Shown here piece after piece: positions 37,178 through 47,781 of a stretch of 64,000 nucleotides of DNA. The notes under the pieces are model-generated. The model did not search any database. It had not been told where the DNA came from and worked only from the letters and a program-made list of their open reading frames with translations. Within the stretch, counting starts at the first letter, position 1. Each line of letters begins with the position of its first letter. Source of the DNA: Euglena gracilis (taxonomy: Eukaryota; Euglenida; Euglenophyceae; Euglenales); the NCBI GenBank assembly GCA_039621445.1, contig CP154954.1:45115847-45179846 (forward strand). The letters run 5' to 3'. A program made the position numbers and the translations under genes.

Positions 37178-39560
37178 CGCGCCATGCTGTGCCTTCCAGC
37201 CCTCCTCCCCCCCAGTAGCGGGAACGGGGCGGCGGGCCTGACCCCATCCAGCCCGCGTTGCCCCGCCTCCAGCAGCAGATGGCGGTTGTGTGCTCCGTTC
37301 TCGGGGACTACCGCCTCGTGCACGACATGTACCAGAAGGCCCTGGAGGCGCTGAGGCGCGAGCTGGGAGCCCGCCACCCTGCGTGGGGTACTGGAGCAGG
37401 GCATACACACACACCCACTCATTCACTCACTCACTCACTCACTCACTCACTCACTTACTCGCTCGCTCACTCACTCACTCACTCACTCGCTCGTTCACTC
37501 ACTCACTCGCTCGCTCGCTCACTCACTCACTCACTCACTCACTCACTCACTCACTCACTCACTCACTCACTCACTCACTCACTCACTCACTCACACACAC
37601 ACTCACACATCGCGCACAGTGGGTGCACACACACGCCTGCAAGCAAATCAAACACAACGCAACGCGAAATACAGGCGCACAGATCCACATGCCCTAACAG
37701 ACGCACGCATGCATAGACGCAGGCGCGCACGTGCACGCACAGGCACAGGTAAACCCCCCCCCAAATAATAAACCCCCCGGTTTATTATTTGGACACCCGA
37801 AGTCGGGGTCCAGGGGGGGGTTTATTATTTGGGGGGGGTTTATTATTTGGGCAAAAATGTCGAAGTCAAAATTAGACCCGAAAACCCCTCCACAGGCTCC
37901 AATGGTCACTTTTTTTGGCATTTTGGGGCTTTTTTTGAAAACTGGGTGCTTTTTTGGCATTTTTTTCTGCACCAATTTGATCCATTTTTGTGATTTTTTG
38001 CAACATTTCTGCTAATTTTTGGCTCTTTTTTCTTTGCCCTCACACCTGCCGGAGGGGGGGGGGGGTTTATTATTTGGGCGGCCGAAGTCGGTCCTCAGGG
38101 GGGGGGGTTATTATTTGGGGGGGGTTTATTATTTGGGGGGGGGGGTTTATTATTTGGGGGGGGGGTTACAGCGAACGAAAACATTCTCTTTGTTGAAATA
38201 ATTCTGGACGAAATTTTGTCCAGGATTTTTTCCACCATTTTGAGGATGGTGTTTTCCAATTAAAAATTAAGAATTTTCAGAAATATCCTAGTTCCTCCAG
38301 TAGGTACCCAGAAATTTATTCGGCGCCAATTTTTAACATGTATTTCGCAAATCACCTTTTCAAAAGTTTTATTGATCATCCAAAATTGAAGAATGTGTTT
38401 TTTGTGTGTGTTGTGTGTGTGTGTGTTTTTCTTCAATTTTGGTGTTTTGGATTAAAAAATGATTTTTTGAATTTGGGATATTTGATGTGAGTTTTGGATA
38501 TCCTTGAAGAATGAGTTCCTGAGAATTCTCCGTCTTAACCTGCAGAATTTTTCCGGCATTCTTAAGATTTGTCCAATAGTTTCCTGACAGACTTTTTCCC
38601 GTCGGCAACTCCTGGTGGCACAGTGAAGGTGGCAAACCACTTTCACTGTCTTGTTGTGTTGGATATTCCCAAACTGCATTTCTTGAGTTCCATTTTGCAT
38701 CGGAAATGTGGGGCAGAAATAGTTGAATGGATACTTTGACATTGATTTTTGGATTGTGGATGACGTCAGAGATTTTACTCCGCCATCATTCGAGCATCAC
38801 TGCGTTCAAGGTAAGCCCTCCATTCCAAGCATGTCAAAAACTGTTGTCGAAGCACCATGCTCGAACACATTCGGAGGTAACGGAAGGAAAGGTCTGTATC
38901 TTTCATAAGAGGATTATTTTGCAGTAGCATTTGCATTTGTTGAGACCTGCACATTTTCCCTTGTTTTCCCCAAAACCACCTTTTTGTCAAACAAGCTTAC
39001 AAACTGATGGGTTTATGTGTGCACGTGCGGTTGTCTTCCTGCCCCCGTGCACGTAGGTGTGTGGGAAGTGTGTCGCTTGAATGCGGAGTGCGGCGTGCAG
39101 CCACTTTTTTTTATCGACAATGCGACGTCCCCCAAGGGTTTGATGGATAGAAGGATGGTGCCATGGCTTGAGGTGGGCCCCCCAGGACTGTACGGGAATC
39201 CCTGAAACCCTGGTGGGAGAGGTCGACAACCACCCCAACAGGCTTTCCCGCACAGCCCAGGCCCCTCCCTGTCCGGAGGGGGGGATCACACACACACAGA
39301 ACACACACACAACACACACACACACACACACACACACAACCCACACAACCCACACAACCCACACAACCCACAACAGACACACACACACACAACACACACA
39401 CAACACACACAACACACACAACACAACACCCCCCCCCATATATCAACCCCGGTGCCCCGAGGCCGACGTGCAGAAGGTGCAGGCGGCGGTGCTCCAATCC
39501 CAGAAGGAGATGCTGACGGTCCTGGAGGGCGAGCCGCCCCAGCGCTGCGTGATCCAGTGA
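27521..39560 (+). CDS. TPR (kinesin-light-chain-like) protein gene, copy 2, spliced
   Basis: Eleven plus-strand exons (g, h, i, j, k, a2-f2) encode a continuous TPR array: DMYGPRHPKVVTGLLCVARD, then ALMFQRAVEAQSAVIGAHHA, YEGLGEWDRALAMYERSLEL, HRMATLYQKQGNQVRALELY and MAQLFQAEGQYPQALEAYNR, then the a2-f2 series. The 42-residue periodicity with G-Y/W-x-x-A-L signatures resembles kinesin light chain and NPHP3-type TPRs, scaffolds for protein binding. It ends at TGA 39,558-39,560. Exons at 21.4-26.6 kb and the ankyrin exons may belong to the same gene, but I could not prove the joins. Introns are 0.25-3.6 kb and mostly non-GT-AG. Confidence 0.65.
28011..28112 (+). CDS. TPR copy 2, exon h
   Basis: Encodes FQRAVEAQSAVIGAHHADVG then VTYGQLAGVYEGLG. 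It joins exon i as GLGEWDRALAMYE, a canonical TPR helix pair. The intron 28,113-29,050 has CAGGCTGGCGG at 28,114-28,124 and its exact complement at 29,033-29,043. Confidence 0.7.
28318..28716. mobile_element. TA-flanked MITE, CCTCCCC...TTATCCAACGACC family
   Basis: Left CCTCCCCCCCCCCTTATCCA and the inverted right end (CCTCCCCCCCCTTGTCCAAC) match. TA on both sides (28,316-28,317, 28,717-28,718). Interior of ggccaaaaatggcc-like repeats. It lies within the h-i intron. Related to the nested element at 43,643-44,010. Confidence 0.7.
29051..29134 (+). CDS. TPR copy 2, exon i
   Basis: Encodes EWDRALAMYERSLELQLAVW then GPMELEMG. It ends at GATGGGC, which recurs at 32,694-32,700 just before exon j. 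Confidence 0.7.
29307..31907. mobile_element. 2.6-kb TIR element (CTTAGGCGGCGC) with 5-bp duplication
   Basis: Starts CTTAGGCGGCGCAAATTGCC and ends with its inverse (22 of 23 bases match through CCCAA). The direct repeat CCTGG lies immediately outside each end (29,302-29,306, 31,908-31,912). Palindromes of the form GCGG-N4-CCGC are clustered in both arms. The open frame at 29,864-30,616 (250 codons) has no recognisable transposase motif. A 5-bp duplication does not match the superfamilies I know well, so the class is unassigned. Confidence 0.75.
29360..31770. repeat. Dispersed GCGG-N4-CCGC palindromes inside the TIR element
   Basis: At least a dozen copies, for example gcggtaaaccgc (29,782), gcggttatccgc (30,078), gcggtaatccgc (31,495) and gcggataaccgc (31,524), with only the four central bases varying. 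They lie in 29,360-30,325 and 31,365-31,770, leaving a central gap, as subterminal transposase sites would. Confidence 0.75.
32701..32808 (+). CDS. TPR copy 2, exon j
   Basis: Encodes RMCHRMATLYQKQGNQVRAL then ELYAKSRAVKEAVLGP. A full TPR. The intron after it has CCAGCCGC at 32,811-32,818 and its complement at 34,076-34,083. Confidence 0.7.
32854..32939. mobile_element. Short AACCCC-ended MITE
   Basis: 86 bp with inverted ends aaccccccccccccaataac / gttatttggggggtt and TA on the right; the left flank is CA. It lies in the j-k intron. Confidence 0.45.
33510..33921. mobile_element. TA-flanked MITE, AACCCC family (copy A3)
   Basis: Same order of internal phrases as 7,729-8,187 (ggccgatcgagcagaaatcc, gaaaattttccct, ggcccgggtcggtcaa, ctggaggtttcc), ending in tcttatttgggggggt. 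TA on each side. It lies in the j-k intron. Confidence 0.65.
34091..34219 (+). CDS. TPR copy 2, exon k
   Basis: Encodes DPVVGAISFVMAQLFQAEGQ then YPQALEAYNRVLAIQSAPPG and PVC. A TPR with the GQYPQALEAY signature. The following intron has CCCTGGC (34,220-34,226) complementary to GCCAGGG (35,003-35,009). Confidence 0.65.
34700..34726. repeat. (GGA)n tract
   Basis: Nine consecutive GGA-type triplets inside the k-a2 intron. Confidence 0.9.
35010..35054 (+). CDS. TPR copy 2, exon a2
   Basis: Encodes HLRMAEVYSAMGSH, paralogous to a1. Joins to b2 as SHDAIDMYRK. The 5' edge is uncertain by several bases. Confidence 0.6.
35436..35508 (+). CDS. TPR copy 2, exon b2
   Basis: Encodes DAIDMYRKVIRMQVEEWGAN then SLVV. 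The next base group GGTGAGG could serve as a conventional donor. Yet CCAGGGCG at 35,515-35,522 is exactly complementary to CGCCCTGG at the intron end (36,292-36,299), and no AG acceptor is present there. Confidence 0.7.
36300..36448 (+). CDS. TPR copy 2, exon c2
   Basis: Encodes GATYARMAQAYTLSEDTESA, then LAACSTALDIRLLSLGERHD and EVVGTYEQMG, colinear with c1. The intron (36,449-36,693) carries CAGGG at +6 and CCCTG near its end. Confidence 0.75.
36694..36765 (+). CDS. TPR copy 2, exon d2
   Basis: Encodes LWKTHGDPQMAMKAFEKAIQ then IMTR. CAGGCC (36,769-36,774) and GGCCTG (37,235-37,240) frame the next intron, exactly as in copy 1. Confidence 0.65.
37249..37380 (+). CDS. TPR copy 2, exon e2
   Basis: Encodes QPALPRLQQQMAVVCSVLGD then YRLVHDMYQKALEALRRELG and ARHP, paralogous to e1. 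It joins f2 as HPEADVQKVQ. Confidence 0.7.
37407..37600. repeat. (CACT)n microsatellite
   Basis: About 190 bases of CACT with a few GCTC units. Confidence 0.95.
37752..38166. mobile_element. TA-flanked MITE, AACCCCCCAAATAATAAACC family
   Basis: Starts AACCCCCCCCCAAATAATAA and ends in repeated tttattatttgggggggg blocks and GTT. TA on both sides. Inverted copies of the aataataaacccccc unit fill both arms. It lies in the e2-f2 intron. Confidence 0.6.
38170..39282. other. Rest of the e2-f2 intron, no gene seen
   Basis: AT-rich unique sequence with no exon-like block. Confidence 0.5.
39283..39432. repeat. (CA)n microsatellite
   Basis: CA runs with CAACCCA interruptions just upstream of exon f2. 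Confidence 0.9.
39459..39560 (+). CDS. TPR copy 2, terminal exon f2
   Basis: Encodes EADVQKVQAAVLQSQKEMLT then VLEGEPPQRCVIQ and stops at TGA 39,558-39,560. An alpha-helical cap after the last TPR, paralogous to f1. Confidence 0.7.
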   Translation, partial: EADVQKVQAAVLQSQKEMLTVLEGEPPQRCVIQ

Positions 39561-40199
39561 CGGGGCGCCCGGGGCCCCAGCCCCCCATCCACCGTTATGG
39601 CGTGGGGCGGAGGGGGGGGGGGGAGTCCCTGCCTCCACCCCCCCCACCCCCATGGGCCGCCCCCGCCTCCTCATCGAGCATCGGGGGGCCAGGCCCAGGC
39701 TGAATTTAAAGGCGGTGCCGACCCCCCCCCCCCCGGGTGGGGGAGGGCACATGGCCAAAAGGGCCTGGGCACTCGGCCAAGGCATTTCCGGCGCCACAGG
39801 CTCCGAAAGCCCAGAAAAGCCATTTCTGGGCACGTTTTGGCCCGCGACCAGGCGGCGTGCCCTGCCTGCCCAGGCACTCCAGGGCACTCCAAGACCCCCC
39901 TCCCTCCCTCCCCCCGGGGTTGGTCAATTTCAGCCTGGCAGACCCCCCTCCCCCGTGGCAGTGTGGTGTTGGGGGGGGGGGGACAGCAGGGTATGGGACA
40001 GACCCGTTAGGACAGGTGGAGAAGGGCGGGGGCTGGGGTACCGCCGTGGAGGGCTCCTGGGCTGCCAGTTCCCTGTCTGCTGTACTATACGCCTCCCCGT
40101 CCCCGGGGTCTATTGGCTCTACCCCCCCCAACGCACCAAACCGAGTCAACTCAAGCTTTACCACAAACACACCCACACACCCACCCGCACAGACATACA

Positions 40200-40255
<56 letters not shown>

Positions 40256-41240
40256 CACACACACACACACGCACACACACACACACTGCCCCATTGTCTT
40301 GGGCTGCTACTGCGCCCAATTGCAGTTCGGCCATGTCTCAGCCTAGTGGCCAACCCCCTCCCTTGCACCCCATCAATGGGGATGCTTCCGCACCATGTGC
40401 ACCGGGTGAGAAGCATCACTTGAACAGATTTTCCATCCAAAATTTCAATTGATAGCTATTTTCAAGTCAAGCTTTGCAGTATTATGATGCGGAAGACACG
40501 GTGCACGGGTGCACGGTGCACGGACACAGCAGTTGTAGCAGTTTTTGGGATATTGGGACCCTCTGTCCACGCTCCGTTGTTTATGGGATATTGCCCCCCT
40601 TGCAATAATTGTGATGATATTGGTTTTAAGCCCCCGCAAAAAAATTGGTTGATCTGGAACCTTGATGAGGTGATGTGATTGTCTATGTATTTTGGGAAAT
40701 CTGGCATCAACAGAAAAAGGGGGTTTTTTGTGAATCTGGCAGCAAAGACAAAAGAAAGGGTGACGATTCATAGCTTATTTCACATCATGATGGGAGGTCC
40801 TCGTCAAACGTGCCGAACCTGAATAATTTCACAATGAAACGGGTGTTTGTCTGCAACAGATTGGTTGGTACTCATCTGGAATAGGATATGTCTTATTGGT
40901 TGAAATTTCCTGATGGGTCGTTAATGGTGGGGAGTCGTTTTCACAGGGGAGTCGTTCTAAATGGAGTTACCATTCTTTTTGGGACCCAGGGACAGTCACG
41001 TTACAAGCACACTTCTGGAGGAGGAAAAATCCACAGCAGTTTTCTGATTATTTTAAGGCATCTTTTTCCCCTTCTGTGGTGCATTTTAGGGGGGACTGGA
41101 GGGAATTTTTTGGTTTGGCTTCGACAAATTTTTTCCCAGAACTTGTGGGGGGGGGTTGGTTAAAGTGGCTTTTGGATGACCAAATTCAATCAGCGGTTGG
41201 CCACTTTATTTCTCTGGTTAATTGTTGAAGGGCTTTTGCC
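39561..41240. other. 3' flank of TPR copy 2
   Basis: GC-rich and C/G-run sequence to about 40,130, a CA microsatellite (40,162-40,290), then AT-richer unique sequence. No gene seen. Confidence 0.5.
40162..40290. repeat. (CA)n microsatellite
   Basis: CA run with CCCA and GCA interruptions. Confidence 0.9.
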
Positions 41241-41622
41241 CAGGGTTTGATATAAGGAGGGCGTACATGGTTTAGGTGGGGGCACACCCCCCCCTCCTGG
41301 CCCGCAAGGGGGGGGTCCGGACCCCTGCCAGGGGGGTCCGGACCGACCCTCGGGGGGTACCCGGGACCCCCCCCAAAAAGGGTCAATTTTTTCCTCCGGC
41401 GCTTCGCGCCGAATTTTTTTTGCATTTTGGGCACATTTTTGCCCAAAAAGTGCCCAAAATGGCACTTTGGGTCGTTTGGGGGGTCAAAAATTTTCGGTCA
41501 CCCAGACCGCACGCGCAGCTGTTTAGGTGGGGGGGGGGTGTCCCCCCCACCCCCCTCCTGGCCCGCGGGGGGGGGGGGGGGGGGCCGGACCACCCCCCCA
41601 CCTGTCCTTACATCGAACCCTG
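41241..41622. mobile_element. CAGGG-type (hAT-like) MITE, 382 bp (copy E2)
   Basis: Starts CAGGGTTTGATATAAGGA and ends as the inverse of CAGGGTTCGATGTAAGGA. It is flanked by the identical 8-base repeat CTTTTGCC (41,233-41,240 and 41,623-41,630). Internal C/G-run arms and the hairpin CGGCGC-TTC-GCGCCG (41,397-41,411). The same family forms the intron end at position 150. Confidence 0.85.
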
Positions 41623-43098
41623 CTTTTGCCTTGGTTAATTATCTACCCTACCCCAAAATGTTTAAAATGCCTCAGTAAAACCAAATGCAGCCCAAAAATC
41701 AAAAAAATTGACCAATCCCAAAATTGGAAAATGACGTTTGGCGAGTGAAACAGTGCCGACCACAAACCAACCCCTAACCCGCATCACACGTCACCAACGG
41801 TTGCCACGCCACATTTATGGCCTGGCCACCCTGTAAATCGGCGTTTATGTGACCCCTCCCAAGACATTGGGCGATGCTTTGCTTGCTGTTTACCATGTGT
41901 TCATGGGCATTTTGGTGTATGTGTGTGTGCGCGCATGTGCGTGCGTGCGGACACACGCACTGAATGTCTGTGTGTGGAGGCAGATAAGTCATCCCCCCCT
42001 AAAGAACACTCCCCAGGCAGGAGGGGACCGCAAGAGGTTGCGCCGGTTTTGATGTGTGTTCTCGGAACCAAACATAACTGTCCTCTCTGCTCTCTGGTTT
42101 ACAAACGCAGTTAACTGGAGCTGCAACCAATCATTGAGGTATCAAAGGCATGCGATTAGGGTCAGGATTGCACACATAATTTTTGAACCTGAATCTCGAC
42201 GTCATGGAATTGACCTCTAAACGGTGCCATGTGCATTGGCCCTGGATGGTCGTTCCCAGCTTTGAGATCCGTTTGCAGAAGGAAAGGATGAAACCGACTC
42301 GTGGAGTTACACGGATTTGGTTTGGTTTTCATTGATTAGTTTGGAATTGGTTGTTGCATTCAAGGTTTTATCTTTTCTTTTCAGCGGGAATTTTTTTTTC
42401 GGAGGCGACAAAACCACCATTGTTCCGAACACTCTGCATAGCCCCCCAGGAAATTGTCCTCCCCGGGAAAATTTCATTGAGCCCTGTGTTCGCTGATCTG
42501 TCACCATAGGGATCTCTCTCCTATCTCTGTACCCGTCACCTGGAGAATTGAGTGGATTTTTTTATTTTCAAATTTTTGACCCAAAAATGAAAAAATCGTT
42601 CATGCATTTTTGGGGGGTTTCTGGGCCAGTGGGGTCGAAAGCTTCATGTTTTCCCTCTGGACCGGACCCCCTCCCAGGAAATTGTCACCTACCTCCATAG
42701 TCCCTGACCTGTCACCTACCTCTGTATTTGATGACCTGGCAGGTGACAGTTTCCTGCGGGTGGGGGGAGGCTGGTGTCTGAATGGATGATTTCACAGATG
42801 TTTTGTAAAGTAGTTCTTGCTTGCCCAGATTGCGAATGGAAACTACAGACCCCGCAAAATCTTATATTATTTTTTTGCAAAAATTTTGCTCTCCTTCCAA
42901 TCTCATGTCTCATGTGTGTTGTGTGTGTCGTGTGTGTGTGTATGTGTGTGTGTGTGTGTGTCTGTTCTGTGTGTGTGCTGTTGAGCATCGCAGTCTTGTC
43001 ATCCACCATTGTGTCCGCCACATTTGTTGGCCGGGGCCGTGCCACCACCGCCCCGCCCCCAACCGCTACCCCCCCCCCCACCGCCGCCTGCGGCCGCC
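41623..43098. other. Non-coding stretch
   Basis: AT-rich to mixed sequence; a fragment with ggaaattgtcacctacc ... ggtgacagtttcctg inverted arms (about 42,670-42,765) and a GT microsatellite (42,905-42,975). No gene seen. Confidence 0.5.
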
Positions 43099-43183
43099 GC
43101 GGCCCAGCCCTGCCAGATCCTCGGCACGGCCCCCGCCGTGGTGGCCGTCGCGTATCGCGCCGCGCCGCTCGACACGCATCGGG
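43099..43183 (+). CDS. Candidate exon, unknown
   Basis: GC-rich frame AAQPCQILGTAPAVVAVAYR then AAPLDTHRG. The minus strand is also open here, so the call is weak. It might begin another gene of the same style. Confidence 0.25.
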
Positions 43184-43628
43184 GGCCCCCGCCCCTCCCC
43201 CTCCCCCTTCCCTCCCCCCCCCCCCCCCCCGGCGCCACTTCCCACGGAGCACCTGACAGGCTTGGTGCTTCGCAGCTGGGCCACACTGACTCCCCCCCAT
43301 GCCAATGAACCCCATTGCCCAATGAACGAGGGGCGTCCGAACTGTCGTGCTTGTCACCTTTGAAGCAATACAAACACAAAATGCACCCCACACCCGATGA
43401 ACGTCCCCCCAGATCCAGACGGTACGGGCCGTCCTTTTGATGTCCATGCCAACCCATGAGGCACAGTCCTCAGTGGCAACTTCCCAGGACATGGCAAATT
43501 GGCCTCCACATAAAATTGTCCTAAAAAATCACTGGGAAATCAAAAAATCGCCCTCGAAAAATGTGCATGTGTGCACATGCTGGGGATTCCCCTCGCCTGC
43601 GTTCAAAGGGGGTCAAATCCATCGCAAC

Positions 43629-44425
43629 CAGGCATTTGCTTACCCCCCCCCTATGTTCAACGACCCCCCTATGTCCAATGACCCCCCCCCCCCCCCGGTC
43701 AGAGGACACCTTTTCGGAGGTTTGACCAAATTTTTGGTCCCGGCGTGAAGCGCCGGGACGAAAAAATTTGCCCAAAAATTGGCCAAAAAATTTGTTCAAA
43801 ATGCCATTTTTTGACACTTTTTGGACAAAAAAAAATTGTCAAAATTGCCCAAAATTTTCGGCGCGTAGCGCCGGAAGGGAAAATTTGGGCATTTTTGGGT
43901 GGGTAGGGACCCGGGTACCCACCAACTTCCTTTTGACCCCATGTCCAACGACCACCCCCCCCCCCCGGTCAGAGGACAGAGGTTACCGGTCATTGGACAT
44001 AGGGGGGGGGTAAGGGTTTGCAGTACCCCCTGGGGCAGCTAGTCCAAATTTGGCTAGTGGGATTTCTAGCAGACCCCCCCGGGGGGGGGGCGGGGTCTGC
44101 TAGCAGGGCTAGCTAGTGGGAAAAAATTTTCCAGTGACCGGCGCGAAGCGCCGAAAATTTTTTTGGGACCCCCAAAAATGGCCAAAAATGCCCGTTTTTG
44201 GCCATTTTTGGGAATTTTTGGAACAAAATCAGCCAAAAACCTATTAAAAACCTCATTTTTCCTCCGGCGCACAGCGCCGGGGGAAAAAAAAATTTCCAGT
44301 CCAGGGGACCCCCGAACCCCCCCCCCCCCCGGGGGGGAGGGGGGTTCTAGCTAGCCCATTTTTTCCAGTGTCTAGCCGATTGGCTGGCCAGTACCCCCCC
44401 CCCGGGGTCCTTAAGCAAATGCCTG
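43629..44425. mobile_element. CAGG-type (hAT-like) MITE (copy F2), split by a nested MITE
   Basis: Ends CAGGCATTTGCTTA and TTAAGCAAATGCCTG with near-identical 8-base flanks ATCGCAAC / ATCACAAC (43,621-43,628, 44,426-44,433). Interior matches F1 (14,857-15,280), including gctagctagt arms and hairpins at 44,139-44,153 and 44,264-44,280. The left arm is interrupted after GCTTA by the element at 43,643-44,010. Confidence 0.8.
43643..44010. mobile_element. Nested TA-flanked MITE, CCCCCTATGTCCAACGACC family
   Basis: Left CCCCCCCCCTATGTTCAACG and inverted right CCCCCCCCCTATGTCCAATG. TA on each side (43,641-43,642, 44,011-44,012), splitting GCTTAAGGG of F2 exactly. It contains a GGCGC hairpin (43,859-43,873). 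Confidence 0.8.
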
Positions 44426-44730
44426 ATCACAACACCTCAGTGAATCCACCCCATCGAAAAAAAATGGGGTTTTCATCTTCACACCACCAAGAACGTGAGT
44501 GTTTTTTTTTCCTCTGAGGAGAAATTGCGTGGAAAGCAGGTCTTCTAAGTTTGGCAACCCCAAAAAAGATCCAAAAAGGTCCTTCAATCAGGACGTCGCT
44601 TGAGCACCCCATCCCCAGGAAGGGGGGGGTCCAGCCAGCAGCCTTTTTCTAGCCCCGGACTCCCCTCCATCGACCATCGACGAGTTTTTTTTTTTATTTT
44701 GCCCCCTGCCCAAAGGGTGGCTGGAGGCTT

Positions 44731-44982
44731 CCCCCCCCCCTTGCCCACCACCCCTCAACAACGACCACCCCCTGGTTGGGGGGTGCACATAAGGGGGTGC
44801 ATACAACCACTGGTCTGCAAGGGTGTGCGTACAACATCTGGTCGAGGGGGTCGTGCGACTGGGGGTTGGGCCCCCAGTCGTACGACCCCCCCCCCCCGGG
44901 GTTGCAGGTTGGGGGCATGTACGACCCCCCCCCCCAGCTGGAGATTGTAGGAACCCAGCCGGTGGGCAAAGGGGGGGGGGGG
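44731..44982. mobile_element. C-run MITE, CCCCTTGCCCACC family
   Basis: Left CCCCCCCCCCTTGCCCACC and inverted right CCCCTTTGCCCACC followed by TA. The left flank lacks TA. Internal cgtacgacccccc repeats resemble 20,431-20,796. Confidence 0.45.
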
Positions 44983-45106
44983 TACCAGATTTTTTGTTTT
45001 CGGTTTCCAAATTTTGGTCCAAAATTGGGCAAAAAAATGGGTCGGATTCGGGCTGCCAGGGCAGTTCAGGGTCAAGAATTTGAATTTTTGGGGGTCATGA
45101 TACCTA

Positions 45107-45265
45107 CCCCCCCCCGGAAACTGTCACCTGACAGGTTGGCTAGTACAGGGGACCCTAACAACTTCGTATCATGACAGGTTGGCCGGTACTGGGGACCCGG
45201 ACAGTTTCCCGGGCGGGACCCTGACAGGTTCTCGGGCATGACAGTTTCCCGGGGGGGGGGGGGGG
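45107..45265. mobile_element. TA-flanked MITE, CCCCGGAAACTGTCA family
   Basis: Left CCCCCCCCCGGAAACTGTCA and inverted right CCCCGGGAAACTGTCATG, TA on both sides. Several internal ctgacaggtt units. Fragments at 5,610-5,700 and possibly 42,670-42,765. Confidence 0.65.
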
Positions 45266-45620
45266 TAGGTAATGGCAAAATTGGCAGTTTTGGGGGCATT
45301 TTTGCAGTTTCGATTTGTTTGGCGCGTGCCTGGTTCGCCCCCGGGTCCAGCCCAGTTTCAACCGGGGCTACAGGGGGGATCAGCCAGCAGCCTCGCAGTC
45401 AGCCAGCCAGCCCGCCCGCCCAAATTCCCAGCCAGCCCAAATTTTCCAGCCTCTGAGCTGGACCCCCTGGGGTCACTGAGCGACGCCCTGCCTCCAGTTT
45501 GACGTCCAAAGAAACACTGTCATTCTTACACCCCATCCTTGAAATTATCCCACCAGGTAGGTATTGCCTTGGCTCGGACCTGATGATTCTTCATGATGTC
45601 TCCTGGGGTTGTGCTCGCAG

Positions 45621-45674
45621 GCGGCAACTCCCCCCGCTGGACATGGGCGATGGGGTGGGGGAGTCCTGCCTGGG
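45621..45674 (+). CDS. Candidate conventional exon, 54 bases
   Basis: Bounded by CAG (45,618-45,620) and GTAAGT (45,675-45,680), both strong GT-AG sites. The frame RQLPPLDMGDGVGESCLG is open but too short to identify. Confidence 0.25.
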
Positions 45675-47781
45675 GTAAGTAACGTTCTCTATCCAGCATT
45701 GTTGAGAGGTTTTTGGATTTCCACCTCCAAATTTCATTTCATTTCAGCAGCAAGATTTCAACCCAGCTGGATGTGGATTTTTTTACCCGCTTTCGGGTAC
45801 CAGCAGGCTGCTGGACCTGCCTCCCTCCCCCTGGACCCCACCCCTGGGGGGGGGGGGGGTCCAGCCAACGCCTTTTTTCCCAACCAGCACGTTTTTCCAG
45901 CAGTCCCACAGGACCCCCCAGGGGTTTTTAAGAAAACCACTGACATGGATGGGAATGGGAGTTTGGGCTGTTAGGGACACTTCTATGTTATGCTTTGGTT
46001 TGCCATTCTCAGGACTTGAATTAATTCGAGTGGGGATCCCGCCGTAAACCCGCCCTGAACAGAAGCCCTCGGGGCTTCTATTCAGACCGTTTGGTCGAAA
46101 ACCGAGGAGGGGGCTTCTATTCGGACCAATGGTCAAAATCCGAGGTGGGGATTCTATTCGGGGGGGGGGGGTTACCGCCCAAAGCGCCACCGCCTCAGAC
46201 GCTCATTGGGAAGCAGCAGCAGAAAAGGTTTGCGGCGTCCCCACGAGGAGAGTTCCATTTCCCTCGTGGCACATATGGGGTGTTCCCAACTCCTCCTGGC
46301 TGACCCCTGTGTACCTCTCTTTTGAGGGTCCACATCACCTATTCACCTGCTCTGGATTCTGTTGGCATCCTGCCTTATATGTTGAACACGGTTTGTTCTT
46401 TTGCGAACCCAAAAAAAAATACCATTGGCACGCATTGAGCTTCGCAATGCGCAATACGTCGCAAGAATTTTTGCACCCTCATCCCAGTGGGTAATTACAG
46501 GCAAGCACCTCGGCAAGCACCTGAGCGATGCTGGGCGATGTTGGGCGATGCTGGATTTTTGGAGACCAGAGGTGGGGTCCCATACTGGGCGATGGGCGAT
46601 GCTGGCATTTTTTGCATATTTTGAAGAATTGAAAAGGTTAGAACAAATAAGCAATCATTAACCACAATTCTCTTCTATCAAACCCATTGTTGCCATTTTG
46701 GAGTAAATGGCAACAATTTCTTTGTTGCCATTTCTTTTCTAATTTGTGGACCACCCCGCGATGATTTGGGCAAACATTGGGTATGGCATTTTTGGCCGTT
46801 TCATGCTTTGGTGGTTTTGGGTCGTCGGTCATTTTGGCCACGTTTCGGGGCTTTTTGTGGTCGTTTTGGGGCTTCTGTGGTCATTTTGGCCTGGATACTG
46901 GAAAGATGGAGCGGTGTCCCTTCGTGGTGCCTTGTTTCGCCGGGTTCAGCTGACTGGTAATTGCCCCTTCGACACCCAGAAGAAAGGACAGAAAATGCGT
47001 CAGAAGAGGTTTCAAGCAAATAATTAAATACGAAATCGATATACAGGAGGACGCGTGCCAGAAGAACATAAATGGACAATTCAATCATAAAAATTCCAAT
47101 TTTTTATTTCAATGAAACATGAAGATTCAAAGAAATTGGATTCATGCCGCCGGCGCGGAGGGGCAGCAATGGCCGCAGAAACTGTAAAAATTGACCGTGC
47201 GGACAAACCCTGACGAACCATTGCCGCCCCCCAAAATTCCCACAGAAAACTCCACCCAGTAACGGCTGGGCCCTTTGGCCTTGCGGCTCGAAAGCCAAGG
47301 CATTCAAAGTCAAAAAGGGACCATCGGACTCCCACGGCGAAGGAAGGGGAAGGAAGAGACGAGGAGGGCGAGGCACAAGAAGATGGCGGGGTCCTTCTTT
47401 CTTTTACAACTATTGTGTTCTGGTTTGTGGTGTGTGCGCGGGGGGGGGGGGGGGGGGCTCCTTACTGCGCCGTTGTTGCCGGGATCGGCGATGATAAGGC
47501 CTCCGCCGATACCTTGGAGAAGCTGAATCCCCCCACGGGGTCGCTTGGTGGGAAGCTCCCGTTCTGGCGGGGATTTCTGTCTCTTTCTGGTGATTTTCTG
47601 GGTGGGGCTTTTGTGTTGCTTGGCAGGGCTTCCCCTTTCTGGCTGGGACGTCTTTATGTGTCTGGTGTTTCTCTGGGTGGGGTGGAGGGGTTGGCTCACC
47701 ATCTTCTTGCGCTTCGCCCTTCTGGTCCCTTCCTCCCATTTCCTGGGAGTTCGAGGCGAGTCGCGAAGTCCGAGACCATTC
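45675..47781. other. Non-coding stretch
   Basis: C/G-run repeat with ccagccaacgcc phrases (about 45,785-45,945), then AT-rich sequence. Pieces of ttttggccgttttgg repeats near 46,790-46,900. No gene supported. Confidence 0.5.

Noticed and set aside
46746-47027. 93-codon hydrophobic ORF (WWFWVVGHFGH) as a membrane protein
   Set aside because: It is a reading of ttttggccgttttgg-type repeats seen throughout the window's MITEs.
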